From contig CAIFEQ010000014.1 of assembly GCA_903789495.1 (NCBI GenBank), forward strand, positions 1-45,839: a stretch of DNA of 45,839 nt, given 5' to 3'. The stretch comes from an uncultured Erysipelotrichaceae bacterium. GTDB taxonomy: Bacteria; Bacillota_I; Bacilli_A; Erysipelotrichales; Erysipelotrichaceae. A program made the position numbers and the translations under genes. This document shows, in pieces, positions 17,350 through 25,058 of this stretch. How positions within the stretch are numbered: position 1 is the stretch's first letter; each line of letters begins with the position of its first letter. The notes under the pieces were generated by a model. That model was given only the letters and a program-made list of their open reading frames with translations, was not told where the DNA came from and did no database searches.

Positions 17350-17934
17350 ATGGACAGAACAGGTTCTCTCATAAAAGGAGATATCCGCCGGGCCTTTACC
17401 TATCTGGAATCCGGTCCGGTCGTGCTGGTGACGACGCATACCGCGGAACGGGATGACATCATGTCCATATCCTGGATGATGGTCATGGATTATGAGGCGC
17501 ATATCGCCATCTCCACCGGCCCCTGGAACGAATCCTATCAGCGGATTCTGGACACGAAGGAGTGCGCAGTCTGTGTCCCAGGGGCTGATCTGCTGGATGC
17601 GGCAGTCCGGATCGGCACGGTCAATGGATCGGAAGAAGATAAGTTTGCGGCAAATCATCTGACCCGTACACCGGGTGAAGTGGTCCAGGCACCGCTGATT
17701 GATGAGTGTCTGGCCTGTCTGGAGTGCAGACTGGAAACGGTCTATCCCGACCGCGGCCTGCTGATCTTTTCGACCGAACGGCTCTGGGAAAATCCGGGCA
17801 GGAGCGAGCGGCGGACCTTCCACGCCAATGGCGACGGCACCTTCTTTGCGGATGGGGAGTTTTATTACCGCCGCGATGCCATGAAGAAGTGGGTGCCGGA
17901 AGGCTGTGAACGGTTCGGAAAGAAACAGCCGTGA
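17350..17934 (+). CDS. flavin reductase family protein
   Basis: 194 residues from the ATG at 17350, preceded by AGGAGAAAGG about twelve bases upstream; an earlier frame start at 17269 has no support. The split-barrel FMN-binding fold is seen in GPVVLVTTHTAERDDIMSISWMMVM, CAVCVPGADLLDAAVRIGTV and the closing RRTFHANGDGTFFADGEFYY. Such proteins bind FMN and act as flavin reductases or as unknown flavoproteins. It is divergent from the aldo/keto reductase gene. A terminator hairpin follows. Another member lies at 31981. Confidence 0.88.
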   Translation: MDRTGSLIKGDIRRAFTYLESGPVVLVTTHTAERDDIMSISWMMVMDYEAHIAISTGPWNESYQRILDTKECAVCVPGADLLDAAVRIGTVNGSEEDKFAANHLTRTPGEVVQAPLIDECLACLECRLETVYPDRGLLIFSTERLWENPGRSERRTFHANGDGTFFADGEFYYRRDAMKKWVPEGCERFGKKQP

Positions 17935-17970
17935 TCAGGAGAACAGACAGATTCAGGTGAAAGAGCTGAA

Positions 17971-18016
17971 AAACGGGCAGGTACGCCGTCAGGAAGTGCG
18001 TGCCCGTGTTTCTTTT
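17971..18016 (+). terminator. intrinsic terminator
   Basis: ACGGGCA (17973-17979) pairs with TGCCCGT (18001-18007), followed by GTTTCTTTTCC. It lies just after the flavin reductase gene. Confidence 0.65.
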
Positions 18017-18103
18017 CCGGGGCTCTCTGTCTGCGCACAGCAGCCCGTCAAATGATTCCTGCGAGTCAGTTTCTGCCAGGATGTCTTGTTTCCCGGAAGC
18101 CGG

Positions 18104-18132
18104 TTGTTTCCGGAAATCCGTGTGGATACATT
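18104..18132 (+). promoter_or_regulatory. promoter of the HXXEE/TetR operon
   Basis: A -35 TTGTTT (18104-18109), 17-base spacer and -10 TACATT (18127-18132). The start point would be near 18139, just at the edge of the palindromic operator. Confidence 0.5.
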
Positions 18133-18140
18133 ATATTCGT

Positions 18141-18158
18141 ACGATACAAATGTATCGT
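18141..18158. promoter_or_regulatory. perfect palindromic operator, probably TetR-type
   Basis: ACGATACA-AA-TGTATCGT is a perfect inverted repeat with 8-base arms and a two-base centre. It covers the predicted transcription start of the operon that encodes a TetR-family regulator at 19029, the classic autoregulation arrangement. Confidence 0.7.
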
Positions 18159-18221
18159 TATGGGAGAGGGTCGTGCGTTTACACACAGGATCCATAAACC
18201 GACTGGCAGGCAGAAACTTTC

Positions 18222-18953
18222 ATGACTGAGGAAAAGAAAACGACATCTCTGCGGGTGCGGGCAGCCAAGGGCTGGCTTTCCTGCTGGCTGTATGTGATCT
18301 CAGGCATTACCGGACTGATCCTTGGCCTGACGTTTTCCCATTGGAATGAATGGGATCTGCAGACCAGGATCTATGCCCTGTCCGCTGTTCTGCTGCCGCT
18401 GCATGTGCTGGAGGAATGGCATTTTCCCGGCGGCTTTCACACCATGTACAATCTCATGAAAGGAACCGATCCGGAGAAAGCGGACCGTTATCCCATGAAT
18501 CAGCTGTCGGATATGTGGACCAACTTCATCGGCGTGGTTTTTTCCTGCATCGTTCTGCTGGTCGGCGTGCGGCCGCTGTTCCTGCTGATGGAACTGTTCA
18601 TCTGTGTGGCGGAGATCTATGGTCATACGACCGGCGGCATCTTTCTGTACCGCCGCTATCATGACCGGGGCAAGAAGACGATCTACAGTCCGGGATCTGC
18701 GACCATGCTGGCAGGGTATCTGCCCCTGGCCATCGCCATCATCGTGTCGTTCTTTCTGGAACAGGCTCCGCAGGGATGGGAGATCCTGCTGGCCATTCCC
18801 TGCAGCCTGGGTCTGGGCTGGCTTTCTCTGCCGTTTGCCGAGAAGCTGTGCCGGGATGAGGAGAGTCCCTACCGGTTTACCTGGGGTGATGGCTATCTGG
18901 CCCGGTTTGAAGCCGCTGCCGGTCATAAACAGGAAGAGAAACTGCATGTCTGA
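18222..18953 (+). CDS. HXXEE domain membrane protein
   Basis: 243 residues with about six transmembrane helices. The name motif is present as HVLEEWHFPGGFH near residue 65, with a further conserved acidic/histidine site in EIYGHTTGG near 130. HXXEE proteins are membrane-embedded and of unknown biochemical activity; the His/Glu set suggests a metal site (inference). It is followed 75 bases later by a TetR regulator and preceded by that regulator's likely operator, so it is probably a repressor-controlled, inducible protein. Confidence 0.87.
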   Translation: MTEEKKTTSLRVRAAKGWLSCWLYVISGITGLILGLTFSHWNEWDLQTRIYALSAVLLPLHVLEEWHFPGGFHTMYNLMKGTDPEKADRYPMNQLSDMWTNFIGVVFSCIVLLVGVRPLFLLMELFICVAEIYGHTTGGIFLYRRYHDRGKKTIYSPGSATMLAGYLPLAIAIIVSFFLEQAPQGWEILLAIPCSLGLGWLSLPFAEKLCRDEESPYRFTWGDGYLARFEAAAGHKQEEKLHV

Positions 18954-19028
18954 TGCAATGGGATGCGGCAGTACCGTAATTCCTGATGAGGCATCTGACA
19001 TTTGCGGGGAAAGAGAGGATAATGGGTC

Positions 19029-19607
19029 ATGTTCCATCTGCGTGAAGATATCCGGGCGGAGCGCTCGGCAGAACTGCTCTATCAGGGGCTGATGAAAGTG
19101 CGGCAGGAGAAACCCCTGAAGAAGGTCCGGGTTTCCGATATCTGCCGGATCTCCACGGTGAGCCGGGCGACCTTCTACCGCAATTTTGATGAGGTGACGG
19201 ATCTTTTGTACTGGAAATGCGACAGAGACTTCCATGAGGTCCTGACGGCTTTTACGAAGTCTGATCCCGATCTGACCAGAGAAGATGTCCTGCTGAACTA
19301 TGTGCTGCGCTACTGGCTGCAGGATGCACATATCCAGCTGCTGACCACGATCATGGAAGAAGGCCGTCTGGATATCATCTACAACAGTTTTGTGAACAAT
19401 TCTGACATCCTGCTGCATTTTCTGCAGAATCAGGGCATTATCATGGACACGAAGGAATATACCTACTTCATCTCGGTGCGGGCCGGTTTCTTTACGGGCA
19501 TCATCAGAGGCTGGATGGAAAACGGCCGCCGGCAGACAGCAGACGAGATTGCCAGAATCATCAGCCGCCAGCATGACGATGTCGTGCACAGCGGTCTTCT
19601 GATCTGA
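19029..19607 (+). CDS. TetR/AcrR family transcriptional regulator
   Basis: 192 residues. The N-terminal DNA-binding domain is typical: a helix with LLYQGLMKVRQEKPLKKVRVSDIC, then RISTVSRATFYRNFDEVTDLLYW, where TFYRNF is the recognition-helix signature. The remaining ~135 residues are the all-helical ligand and dimer domain. It is encoded directly after the HXXEE membrane protein it most likely represses through the palindrome at 18141-18158. The inducer is unknown. Confidence 0.93.
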   Translation: MFHLREDIRAERSAELLYQGLMKVRQEKPLKKVRVSDICRISTVSRATFYRNFDEVTDLLYWKCDRDFHEVLTAFTKSDPDLTREDVLLNYVLRYWLQDAHIQLLTTIMEEGRLDIIYNSFVNNSDILLHFLQNQGIIMDTKEYTYFISVRAGFFTGIIRGWMENGRRQTADEIARIISRQHDDVVHSGLLI

Positions 19608-19630
19608 CAGGGATTTAATGGAAAAGCCCT

Positions 19631-20170
19631 TTGCCTTCCTGGATGAAAAGCATGTCCGACAGGGACAAGAAAAACAGCGCTGCGGCCATTGGAACCCGGA
19701 TTGATTTCCGGGAATGCTATGTCCTGCTGCTGAAAGATCCGGCGGGGAAAACTTTTCTTCGAAACAATGTGGTCTGTATTGACCGATCCGGCCGCCAGCG
19801 CTGGAACATCAGGGATGTTGTCTGCTATCCGTGTCCGGATTATGAAGATGCCTATGTCGCCCTGAGCAGAGTATCGGATCACACTTTTTCCGTGCTCTCT
19901 TTCGGCGGTATCCGCTTTGTGATCCATATCGATACTCTGAAAATCGAAGCACGGCAGATCACAAAACAGCAGGATGTATGCATGCAGGAACCATTTCATT
20001 CAGCTGCCTCCTCTGCACAGAACAGCCCTTCTATGCGGGGCGCATTTTTTCTGCTGTCTTCAGGAAGAATGAGGAAAACCTGCCGTTTCTCCCTGTACGC
20101 CAGTGTTCATCCGTTGCATGGTACTCTTCAGAAACGGCAATGTCCCTGCCAGACAGAATTTCTAAAATGA
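19631..20170 (+). CDS. small beta-propeller-like hypothetical protein with odd C-terminal tail
   Basis: The credible part runs from an ATG at 19643 or 19652 (the frame also offers a TTG at 19631) to about 19970. It contains LRNNVVCIDRSGRQRWNIRDV, YEDAYVALSRV and FGGIRFVIHIDTLKIEARQITK, which resembles a small conserved protein family of roughly 90-110 residues that I cannot name. Beyond that the frame runs another ~65 codons of serine- and arginine-rich sequence without any family feel, across a GCCC/GGGC hairpin with six T at 20025-20050. The gene may have lost its proper end. The ribosome binding site is poor. It follows the TetR gene by 23 bases. Confidence 0.5.
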   Translation: MPSWMKSMSDRDKKNSAAAIGTRIDFRECYVLLLKDPAGKTFLRNNVVCIDRSGRQRWNIRDVVCYPCPDYEDAYVALSRVSDHTFSVLSFGGIRFVIHIDTLKIEARQITKQQDVCMQEPFHSAASSAQNSPSMRGAFFLLSSGRMRKTCRFSLYASVHPLHGTLQKRQCPCQTEFLK

Positions 20171-20267
20171 TCTTGGATTTCCTGCCTGCAGTTTTTTCAT
20201 CGGCTGAAAGAACTTGCCGCTACGACTGGCAGGAATACGGCTGATAAGCCGGACAGAGAGGAGAACG

Positions 20268-21368
20268 ATGAAAGACTTTGCATTACGAAACGATACGCGT
20301 CTGGTTTTCCGGAATGATCCGCGGGAACAGCTGGAGCAGGTGACCAGAGGCCGGAAAACGCTGTTTGTCTACGGCGGCGGTTCCGTGAAGAAGAATGGCT
20401 GCTACGACGATGTGAAGAAAGCGGCTGAATCTGGCGGCACCTTCTTTGAATATGCCGGAGCTTCGCGGGAGCTGAAACGGATCAGAGAGGGTATCCGCCT
20501 GGCAGAAGAAAAGGGCGTGGACCTGATCATCGGAGCCGGGGGCGCAAGCGTCATGGACTGCACCAAGCTGATTGCCTTTGGGGTCTGTCATCAGGAAGAT
20601 CTCTGGGACTACATCGGCGGCGGGAAAAATCCCTATGGCCTGAAGAAAGTTCCGCTGGTCCTGATTCCTACCTATCCGTCCAGCGGTTCGGAGTTTGGCC
20701 TTGGGGCAGTGGCAGAAGATACGGACACCGGCCGATTCGGTACGGCCTATGGCATCACCGCAGACCTGGCCCTGCTCACTCCGAAGTATTCGCTCTCTCT
20801 GAATGCGGAGATGACCGCCTACTCGGCTCTGGTGACGCTGGTGCAGCTGTCGGCCTCAACCATCGGGGACACCAATCCGGTTTCGTACGACGCCGGTATT
20901 TCCATCATCCGGAATGTGCTGCAGGCAGCCCGGATTCTGCAGAAGGATCCGGAAAATACAGATGCCCGCGGTACGGTTCTTCTGGGAGCCTCGCTGTCGA
21001 CCTCCGGCTGGCTTGGCATCGGCAAGACCGATAATTACATCTATGACCTGTATGATGTCGAATTCATTCCGGAAGTTCTTTATCAGGCCAGCTACCGGAA
21101 GAGCCTGACCACGATCTTCCCGCGCTTTCTGAAGGCCATGGCAGCACATCATGAAGCAGATATCCGGAAATATCTGCAGGATGCCTTCGGCTTTGCCGGT
21201 TCTGTGGAAGAATCCACCCGGTGTCTGATTTCTCTGTTCGAAGAACTCGGTGTGGATATGTATTTTGACGGCGAAGCAGATACCGACAGGATCCCTGATC
21301 TTGATCTGAAGACGGAACTGACGGCAGAAGAACTGCAGAAGCTGATCGATGACTGCCAGCGCAGCTGA
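20268..21368 (+). CDS. iron-containing alcohol dehydrogenase family protein lacking metal ligands
   Basis: 366 residues from the ATG at 20268 (site AGAGAGGAGAACG). The NAD(P)-binding half is well kept: VYGGGSVKKNGCY near residue 36, IIGAGGASVMDCTKL near 90 and LVLIPTYPSSGSE near 130, all as in YqhD/butanol dehydrogenases. The C-terminal half normally gives one Asp and three His ligands in D-x3-H, H-E-L/I and D-H-G contexts. Here the matching segments read NAEMTAYSALVTLVQ (from about 179) and KTDNYIYDLYDVEFIP...QASYRKSLTTIF (about 253-286), with no Asp or His at those places. It may be a metal-free enzyme or a pseudoenzyme. It is followed 14 bases later by a short-chain dehydrogenase gene in the same operon. 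Confidence 0.87.
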   Translation: MKDFALRNDTRLVFRNDPREQLEQVTRGRKTLFVYGGGSVKKNGCYDDVKKAAESGGTFFEYAGASRELKRIREGIRLAEEKGVDLIIGAGGASVMDCTKLIAFGVCHQEDLWDYIGGGKNPYGLKKVPLVLIPTYPSSGSEFGLGAVAEDTDTGRFGTAYGITADLALLTPKYSLSLNAEMTAYSALVTLVQLSASTIGDTNPVSYDAGISIIRNVLQAARILQKDPENTDARGTVLLGASLSTSGWLGIGKTDNYIYDLYDVEFIPEVLYQASYRKSLTTIFPRFLKAMAAHHEADIRKYLQDAFGFAGSVEESTRCLISLFEELGVDMYFDGEADTDRIPDLDLKTELTAEELQKLIDDCQRS

Positions 21369-21382
21369 GGAAAGGAAAAATC

Positions 21383-22234
21383 ATGCGGGTGTGGCTGATT
21401 ACCGGCTGTTCCAGCGGACTGGGACAGGGAATTGCTGAGGCAGTGCTGGAAAACGGCGACTGTGCCGTCGTCACGGCCAGAGACAGGAACCGGGTCTGTC
21501 ATTTTGAAGAAGCTTATCCGGACCGGGCCCTGGCGGCTGATCTGGAGGCTGGCGATGCGGCCAGCCGACAGGCTGTCGTGAAAGCGGCACTGGCGAAATT
21601 CGGTCAGATCGATGTTCTGGTAAATAATGCAGGGTATGGCTATCGGGCGGTGATTGAAGAGGGTGAACCGGATCAGGTTCATCAGCTTTTCGAAGCAGAT
21701 TTCTTCGGCCCGATGGAACTTGTGCGGCTCGTCCTGCCGGCGATGCGGGAAAGAAGACAGGGCCTGATCATCAATGTGTCTTCCATCGGGGCAGTCCGCG
21801 GCGCTTTGGGAAACGGCTATTATTCGGCAGCCAAGGGGGCTCTGGAACTTGCCACGGAAGCTCTGCAGAAGGAAGTGGAACCCTTCGGCATCAGAACCAT
21901 GCTGGCAGAACCGGGTGCCATGCGCACCGGCTTCTATGGCAAGCGGATGCAGGGTACGTCATCCCAGGTGTCTGCCTATGACGGAATTGCCGGGAAGTAC
22001 CGCAAGGAAGACAACCAGGACCGCCAGGATCAGCCTGACGATCCGCTTCGCTGCGGGAAGATTATTGTGGATCTGGCGTTTGCGGATCCGGCGCCGCAGA
22101 GACTGCTCCTGGGCAGTGATGCAGTAAAAGCGGCGGAAGAAACACTGCTCAGCCGTCTGAAAGAAGTCCGCAGATGGAAGAACGTCAGTATTCAGGCTGA
22201 TTATGAGCAGACCGGGCAGAACACTTTACGGTAA
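21383..22234 (+). CDS. short-chain dehydrogenase/reductase (classical SDR)
   Basis: 283 residues, site AGGAAAGGAAAAATC before the ATG. The motifs are complete: ITGCSSGLGQGIAEA (cofactor loop), VNNAGYGYR, INVSSIGAVRG (catalytic Ser) and YYSAAKGALE (YxxxK). The length and the tail with DPLRCGKIIVDLAFADPAPQRLLLG match the subgroup often annotated as oxidoreductases acting on unknown carbonyls. It shares an operon with the metal-ligand-less alcohol dehydrogenase homologue, and a terminator closes the unit. Confidence 0.93.
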   Translation: MRVWLITGCSSGLGQGIAEAVLENGDCAVVTARDRNRVCHFEEAYPDRALAADLEAGDAASRQAVVKAALAKFGQIDVLVNNAGYGYRAVIEEGEPDQVHQLFEADFFGPMELVRLVLPAMRERRQGLIINVSSIGAVRGALGNGYYSAAKGALELATEALQKEVEPFGIRTMLAEPGAMRTGFYGKRMQGTSSQVSAYDGIAGKYRKEDNQDRQDQPDDPLRCGKIIVDLAFADPAPQRLLLGSDAVKAAEETLLSRLKEVRRWKNVSIQADYEQTGQNTLR

Positions 22235-22245
22235 AGCTGAAAGAG

Positions 22246-22282
22246 CTGCTGAGTGGCAGGAAACTGCGGTTCAGCAGTTTTT
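22246..22282 (+). terminator. intrinsic terminator
   Basis: CTGCTGA (22246-22252) pairs with TCAGCAG (22271-22277), followed by five T. It ends the alcohol dehydrogenase-like/SDR operon. Confidence 0.75.
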
Positions 22283-22296
22283 CGTTTCAGCCAGCC

Positions 22297-22341
22297 TTAT
22301 GTCATAAAAGCATGATAATAAACCGTGAAAACATGACATAA
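22297..22341. promoter_or_regulatory. widely spaced inverted repeat flanking a promoter-like region
   Basis: TTATGTCAT (22297-22305) and ATGACATAA (22333-22341) are perfect 9-base inverted arms, 36 bases centre to centre. A -10-like GATAAT lies between them (22314-22319). They precede the XRE/ImmA operon and are a likely operator pair. The core TTATGTC also forms the palindrome at 27082. Confidence 0.55.
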
Positions 22342-22370
22342 CTGAGACACAATAACAGCAGAAGGAAAAC

Positions 22371-22712
22371 ATGACCATGGCAGAAATCTCTGAAAAACTG
22401 AAAGAAATGAGAGAACAGTCCGGCCTGAGACAGGAACAGATTGCTCGGTTTCTCGGTGTGACGCAGACCTATGTTTCAAAAGTGAAATCTGGGGAAAGAA
22501 ATCTGACCGTGGATCAACTGGGGAAGCTTGTAAGTCTGTATGGCTGCAGTCTGGAAATGTTTCTCCAGTGAGATACCGATCTCCATCCGCTTAAATTTGC
22601 TTATCGGGCACAGGAGGTAAGTGAGGCTGATTTAAGGGTAATCGCTGAAATTGGACGAATAGCTGTAAACAGTGCCCTTATGACAGAACTGCTGGAGAAA
22701 GAACATGATTGA
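22371..22712 (+). pseudogene. XRE-family regulator interrupted by in-frame UGA
   Basis: The frame starts at ATG 22371 (or 22377) after GAAGGAAAAC. Residues 1-66 are a complete XRE helix-turn-helix (LRQEQIARFLGVTQTYVSKVKSGERN, then VDQLGKLVSLYGCSLEMFLQ). TGA at 22569-22571 stops it, yet the same frame goes on for 46 codons (HPLKFAYRAQEVSEADLRVI, EIGRIAVNSALMTELLEKEHD) to a TGA at 22710. That tail is what XRE partners of ImmA-type proteases normally carry, and its stop overlaps the protease start by eight bases (ATGATTGA), as in intact operons. The 66-residue product could still bind DNA. I call it a broken or truncated gene rather than a designed short one. Confidence 0.7.
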
Positions 22713-23457
22713 CAGACTGGATCTGAATACTAAGGCAGAAGATCTGAGAGAGAGACTGGGAGAAGATGTCAATTCACCGGTCGACATCTTTTCTCTGGCC
22801 TGCCAGGTTGATCAGCTGACGCTCGTTTATTATCCCCTCGGTGAAAATATCAGTGGCATGTGTGTTGCCAATGACAAGGTGAAACTGATTGCCATCAACT
22901 CACAGATGTCTTATGGCAGACAGAGATTTTCTCTTGCGCATGAGTTCTATCATCTGTTTTTTGATGACGCCTCGAAATTTAATGTGTGTGCCAAAACATT
23001 TGACTCTGCAGATGAGATCGAGAGAGTGGCAGATCAGTTTGCGTCCTATTTTCTGGCTCCGTACAGATCATTAAAAGAAAAGGTGCACAGCATATGCGGA
23101 GTCCGTAACCCTTCCATGCAGGAGGTGATTGAACTGGAACAGTATTTTGGCATGAGCCATCTGGCTATGCTGTGGAGGCTGGTGTCAGAAAAATATCTGA
23201 CCAAAGCACAGCTGGATCAGTACAGCGACAATGTTGTGTTCACTGCAAAAGGACTTGGCTATGATGACAGGCTGTATAAGCCCAGTCCTGCTGAGCTTCA
23301 GAAGCGGACCTATGGATATTATCTGAAACAGGTGGAAAGTCTGCGGGAAAAAGATCTCGTATCAGCCGGTAAGATAGAGGAACTGCTTCTGGATGCTTAC
23401 CGCGACGATCTTGTATCCGGTGAAGACGTGGAGTCAGGCGGGACGATCATTGACTGA
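22705..23457 (+). CDS. ImmA/IrrE family metallo-endopeptidase
   Basis: 250 residues. The zinc motif is RFSLAHEFYHLFF (HExxH) near residue 79, followed by the family's ERVADQFASYFLAP, where the downstream acidic residue completes the site. The C-terminal third is charged and helical. ImmA/IrrE proteases cleave a cognate XRE repressor to switch on mobile-element or stress genes. Here the likely substrate is the adjacent XRE protein, whose C-terminal part is cut off by a UGA codon. The start overlaps the end of the original XRE frame by eight bases. Confidence 0.9.
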   Translation: MIDRLDLNTKAEDLRERLGEDVNSPVDIFSLACQVDQLTLVYYPLGENISGMCVANDKVKLIAINSQMSYGRQRFSLAHEFYHLFFDDASKFNVCAKTFDSADEIERVADQFASYFLAPYRSLKEKVHSICGVRNPSMQEVIELEQYFGMSHLAMLWRLVSEKYLTKAQLDQYSDNVVFTAKGLGYDDRLYKPSPAELQKRTYGYYLKQVESLREKDLVSAGKIEELLLDAYRDDLVSGEDVESGGTIID

Positions 23458-23779
23458 TGGCTGCTGTTTTGAAAGGATTCGTACTTCGGTTCTGAAACCA
23501 AGCGGCTCATCTGTACTGCCATGCTGCAGCTGCTGTAAATCTGTCACCGCTTTAAAATGGATACTGTAAGACATCCACAATGCAGAGTGCAGTCTCCAGT
23601 CAGCCGACAGGCGGAAACTCAGAAAAGAGCAGACCGGCAAAAACAGATCGTATCTGTCCGTACCCTGGCTGCATGCTGCTCTCTTTGATCTGTATCTTTC
23701 CCTGGAAGGAAAGGAATTCTGAGGATATGGAATCTGGCAGGACAGCCAGACTGGATAAAGAAACAGAAGGTGAAGACGA
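23458..23779. other. non-coding stretch after the protease gene
   Basis: About 320 bases. I see no terminator with a clear T run. A minus-strand frame around 23434-23640 reads with a fairly protein-like middle (SADWRLHSALWMSYSIHFKA, TDLQQLQHGSTDEPLGFRTE) but has no ribosome binding site. It may be part of a dispersed repeat rather than a gene. Confidence 0.3.
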
Positions 23780-24274
23780 ATGACGGAATCCTATCACTTT
23801 ACAGCAGAAAAACGGCAGCGGCTGTCTGGCATTCTCTTCTGCACAGCCACCGGAGTCTTTTTCGCCATCCTCGCCGTTACGGCCGTATATGATCTTGCGG
23901 AGGCCAGGAAAGTATCGGTCGGGCTCGATCTGCTCATCATCCTCTTTGGCTTTGGCATTCTGGTACTGGCGGTCTATGAGGCTTTATCCTGCTTTGATTA
24001 TGTCCGCGTCAGCGGGAATGAGATCCGCTGCCGGAAACTGCTGAAAGTGCACTCCTGCAGGCTTTCGGATTTTACCTCCATTGAATCTGGTTCGGCCCGC
24101 GGAAAGGGTCAGTATGACTATATGGCCCTCTGCCGGGAAGGCAGAAACATCATTGAGGTAGATAATCGCTGGTCGGGATATGAGGTGTGGTGTTCCTATC
24201 TGAATGCCTCGGGACTGCCGATACAGCGCAGATCCCCAGGCGGCGAGGATAAAGGAAAGAACAGAACAAGCTGA
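23780..24274 (+). CDS. hypothetical two-helix membrane protein with PH-like tail
   Basis: 164 residues, with GAAGGTGAAGACGA before the ATG. Two hydrophobic helices (about 17-37 and 48-68) are followed by a beta-rich cytoplasmic module (DYVRVSGNEIRCRKLLKVHS, RLSDFTSIES, EGRNIIEVDNRWSGYE) resembling a small PH-like domain. The same architecture is seen at 8474. Family name unknown. The final 15 residues are polar and may be disordered. Confidence 0.72.
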   Translation: MTESYHFTAEKRQRLSGILFCTATGVFFAILAVTAVYDLAEARKVSVGLDLLIILFGFGILVLAVYEALSCFDYVRVSGNEIRCRKLLKVHSCRLSDFTSIESGSARGKGQYDYMALCREGRNIIEVDNRWSGYEVWCSYLNASGLPIQRRSPGGEDKGKNRTS

Positions 24275-24290
24275 TACAGCTTCTTTCCCT

Positions 24291-24316
24291 GAAGAAAAGA
24301 CGGGGAACCCGTCTTC
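24291..24316. terminator. bidirectional intrinsic terminator
   Basis: AAGACGGG (24297-24304) and CCCGTCTT (24308-24315) pair perfectly around a GAA loop between convergent genes. On the minus strand the stem is followed by TTCTTC, on the plus strand by CTC, so it works better for the minus-strand gene. Confidence 0.7.
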
Positions 24317-24898
24317 TCAGTCTTTGACAAAACGATGTGCCAGCAGAGCAGCAACCACATCCAGACAGTAGAGGAGCTGCAGGAAGGACAGGGCAAGGTA
24401 AGGCACCTTTTCCATCCGCCCGTTCCGGTACAGGACACGGAAGGAGGAGATTTCCGGGATGGCGCTCAGAACCAGACAGAACGCTTCCAGGATGATCAGG
24501 ACAATGACCGGCAGGTATACGACTCCGGCAAAGATATAGACCAGCGGGAGCATCAGGACACCCAGGAATCCGAACATGAAGAGGAAGATCATGGGCATGA
24601 GCAGCATGGACACTCCGGACAGGTACACGGTCCTCACGATCAGAATGATATACAGCACAAAGATGACGATATAAGCCGGGATCTGCGCCAGCTTCAGCCT
24701 GCGCATGGTCTTGTACAGGTCTTCTTTTTCTTCTGCAGAAGTATGCTTCAGAACATTCAGCTCCACGATCAGGGCAATGATGTCATACGCCAGCAGAATC
24801 GGCAGCAGGCCCAGGAATCCCCTGACGTACTTCACCAGGGCAAAGAATGCGGCCATCAGAACATAGGGAGAAAGCAGAACAAGGATATGTTTTTTCAT
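24317..24898 (-). CDS. hypothetical multi-pass membrane protein
   Basis: 193 residues from ATG at 24898 (MKKHILVLLSPYV), preceded by GAGAGAGGC on this strand. A frame extending back to 25102 would add an arginine-rich peptide across the divergent promoter region and is not credible. About six hydrophobic helices, with a charged loop after the second (KHTSAEEKEDLYKTMRRLK). It resembles a group of small Firmicutes membrane proteins without a name. It diverges from the methyltransferase remnant. Confidence 0.75.
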   Translation of the reverse strand: MKKHILVLLSPYVLMAAFFALVKYVRGFLGLLPILLAYDIIALIVELNVLKHTSAEEKEDLYKTMRRLKLAQIPAYIVIFVLYIILIVRTVYLSGVSMLLMPMIFLFMFGFLGVLMLPLVYIFAGVVYLPVIVLIILEAFCLVLSAIPEISSFRVLYRNGRMEKVPYLALSFLQLLYCLDVVAALLAHRFVKD

Positions 24899-25058
24899 AT
24901 GGTTGCCTCTCTCATACCATATTTTAAAAACGGCCTGTAAAGAACAGAATATTTTCCTGTAAAAGAGTCCTGTGCCCGGCTTTCTCTGTTCCCGCCTGGT
25001 CAGGGTTGCTATGATAGGAAATAAGATCCTGCGCAGAGCAGAGCGGTGCAGGGTCGGA

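Noticed and set aside
17989-18195. 68-codon minus-strand frame
   Set aside because: Lies across a terminator, promoter and operator; no start signals.
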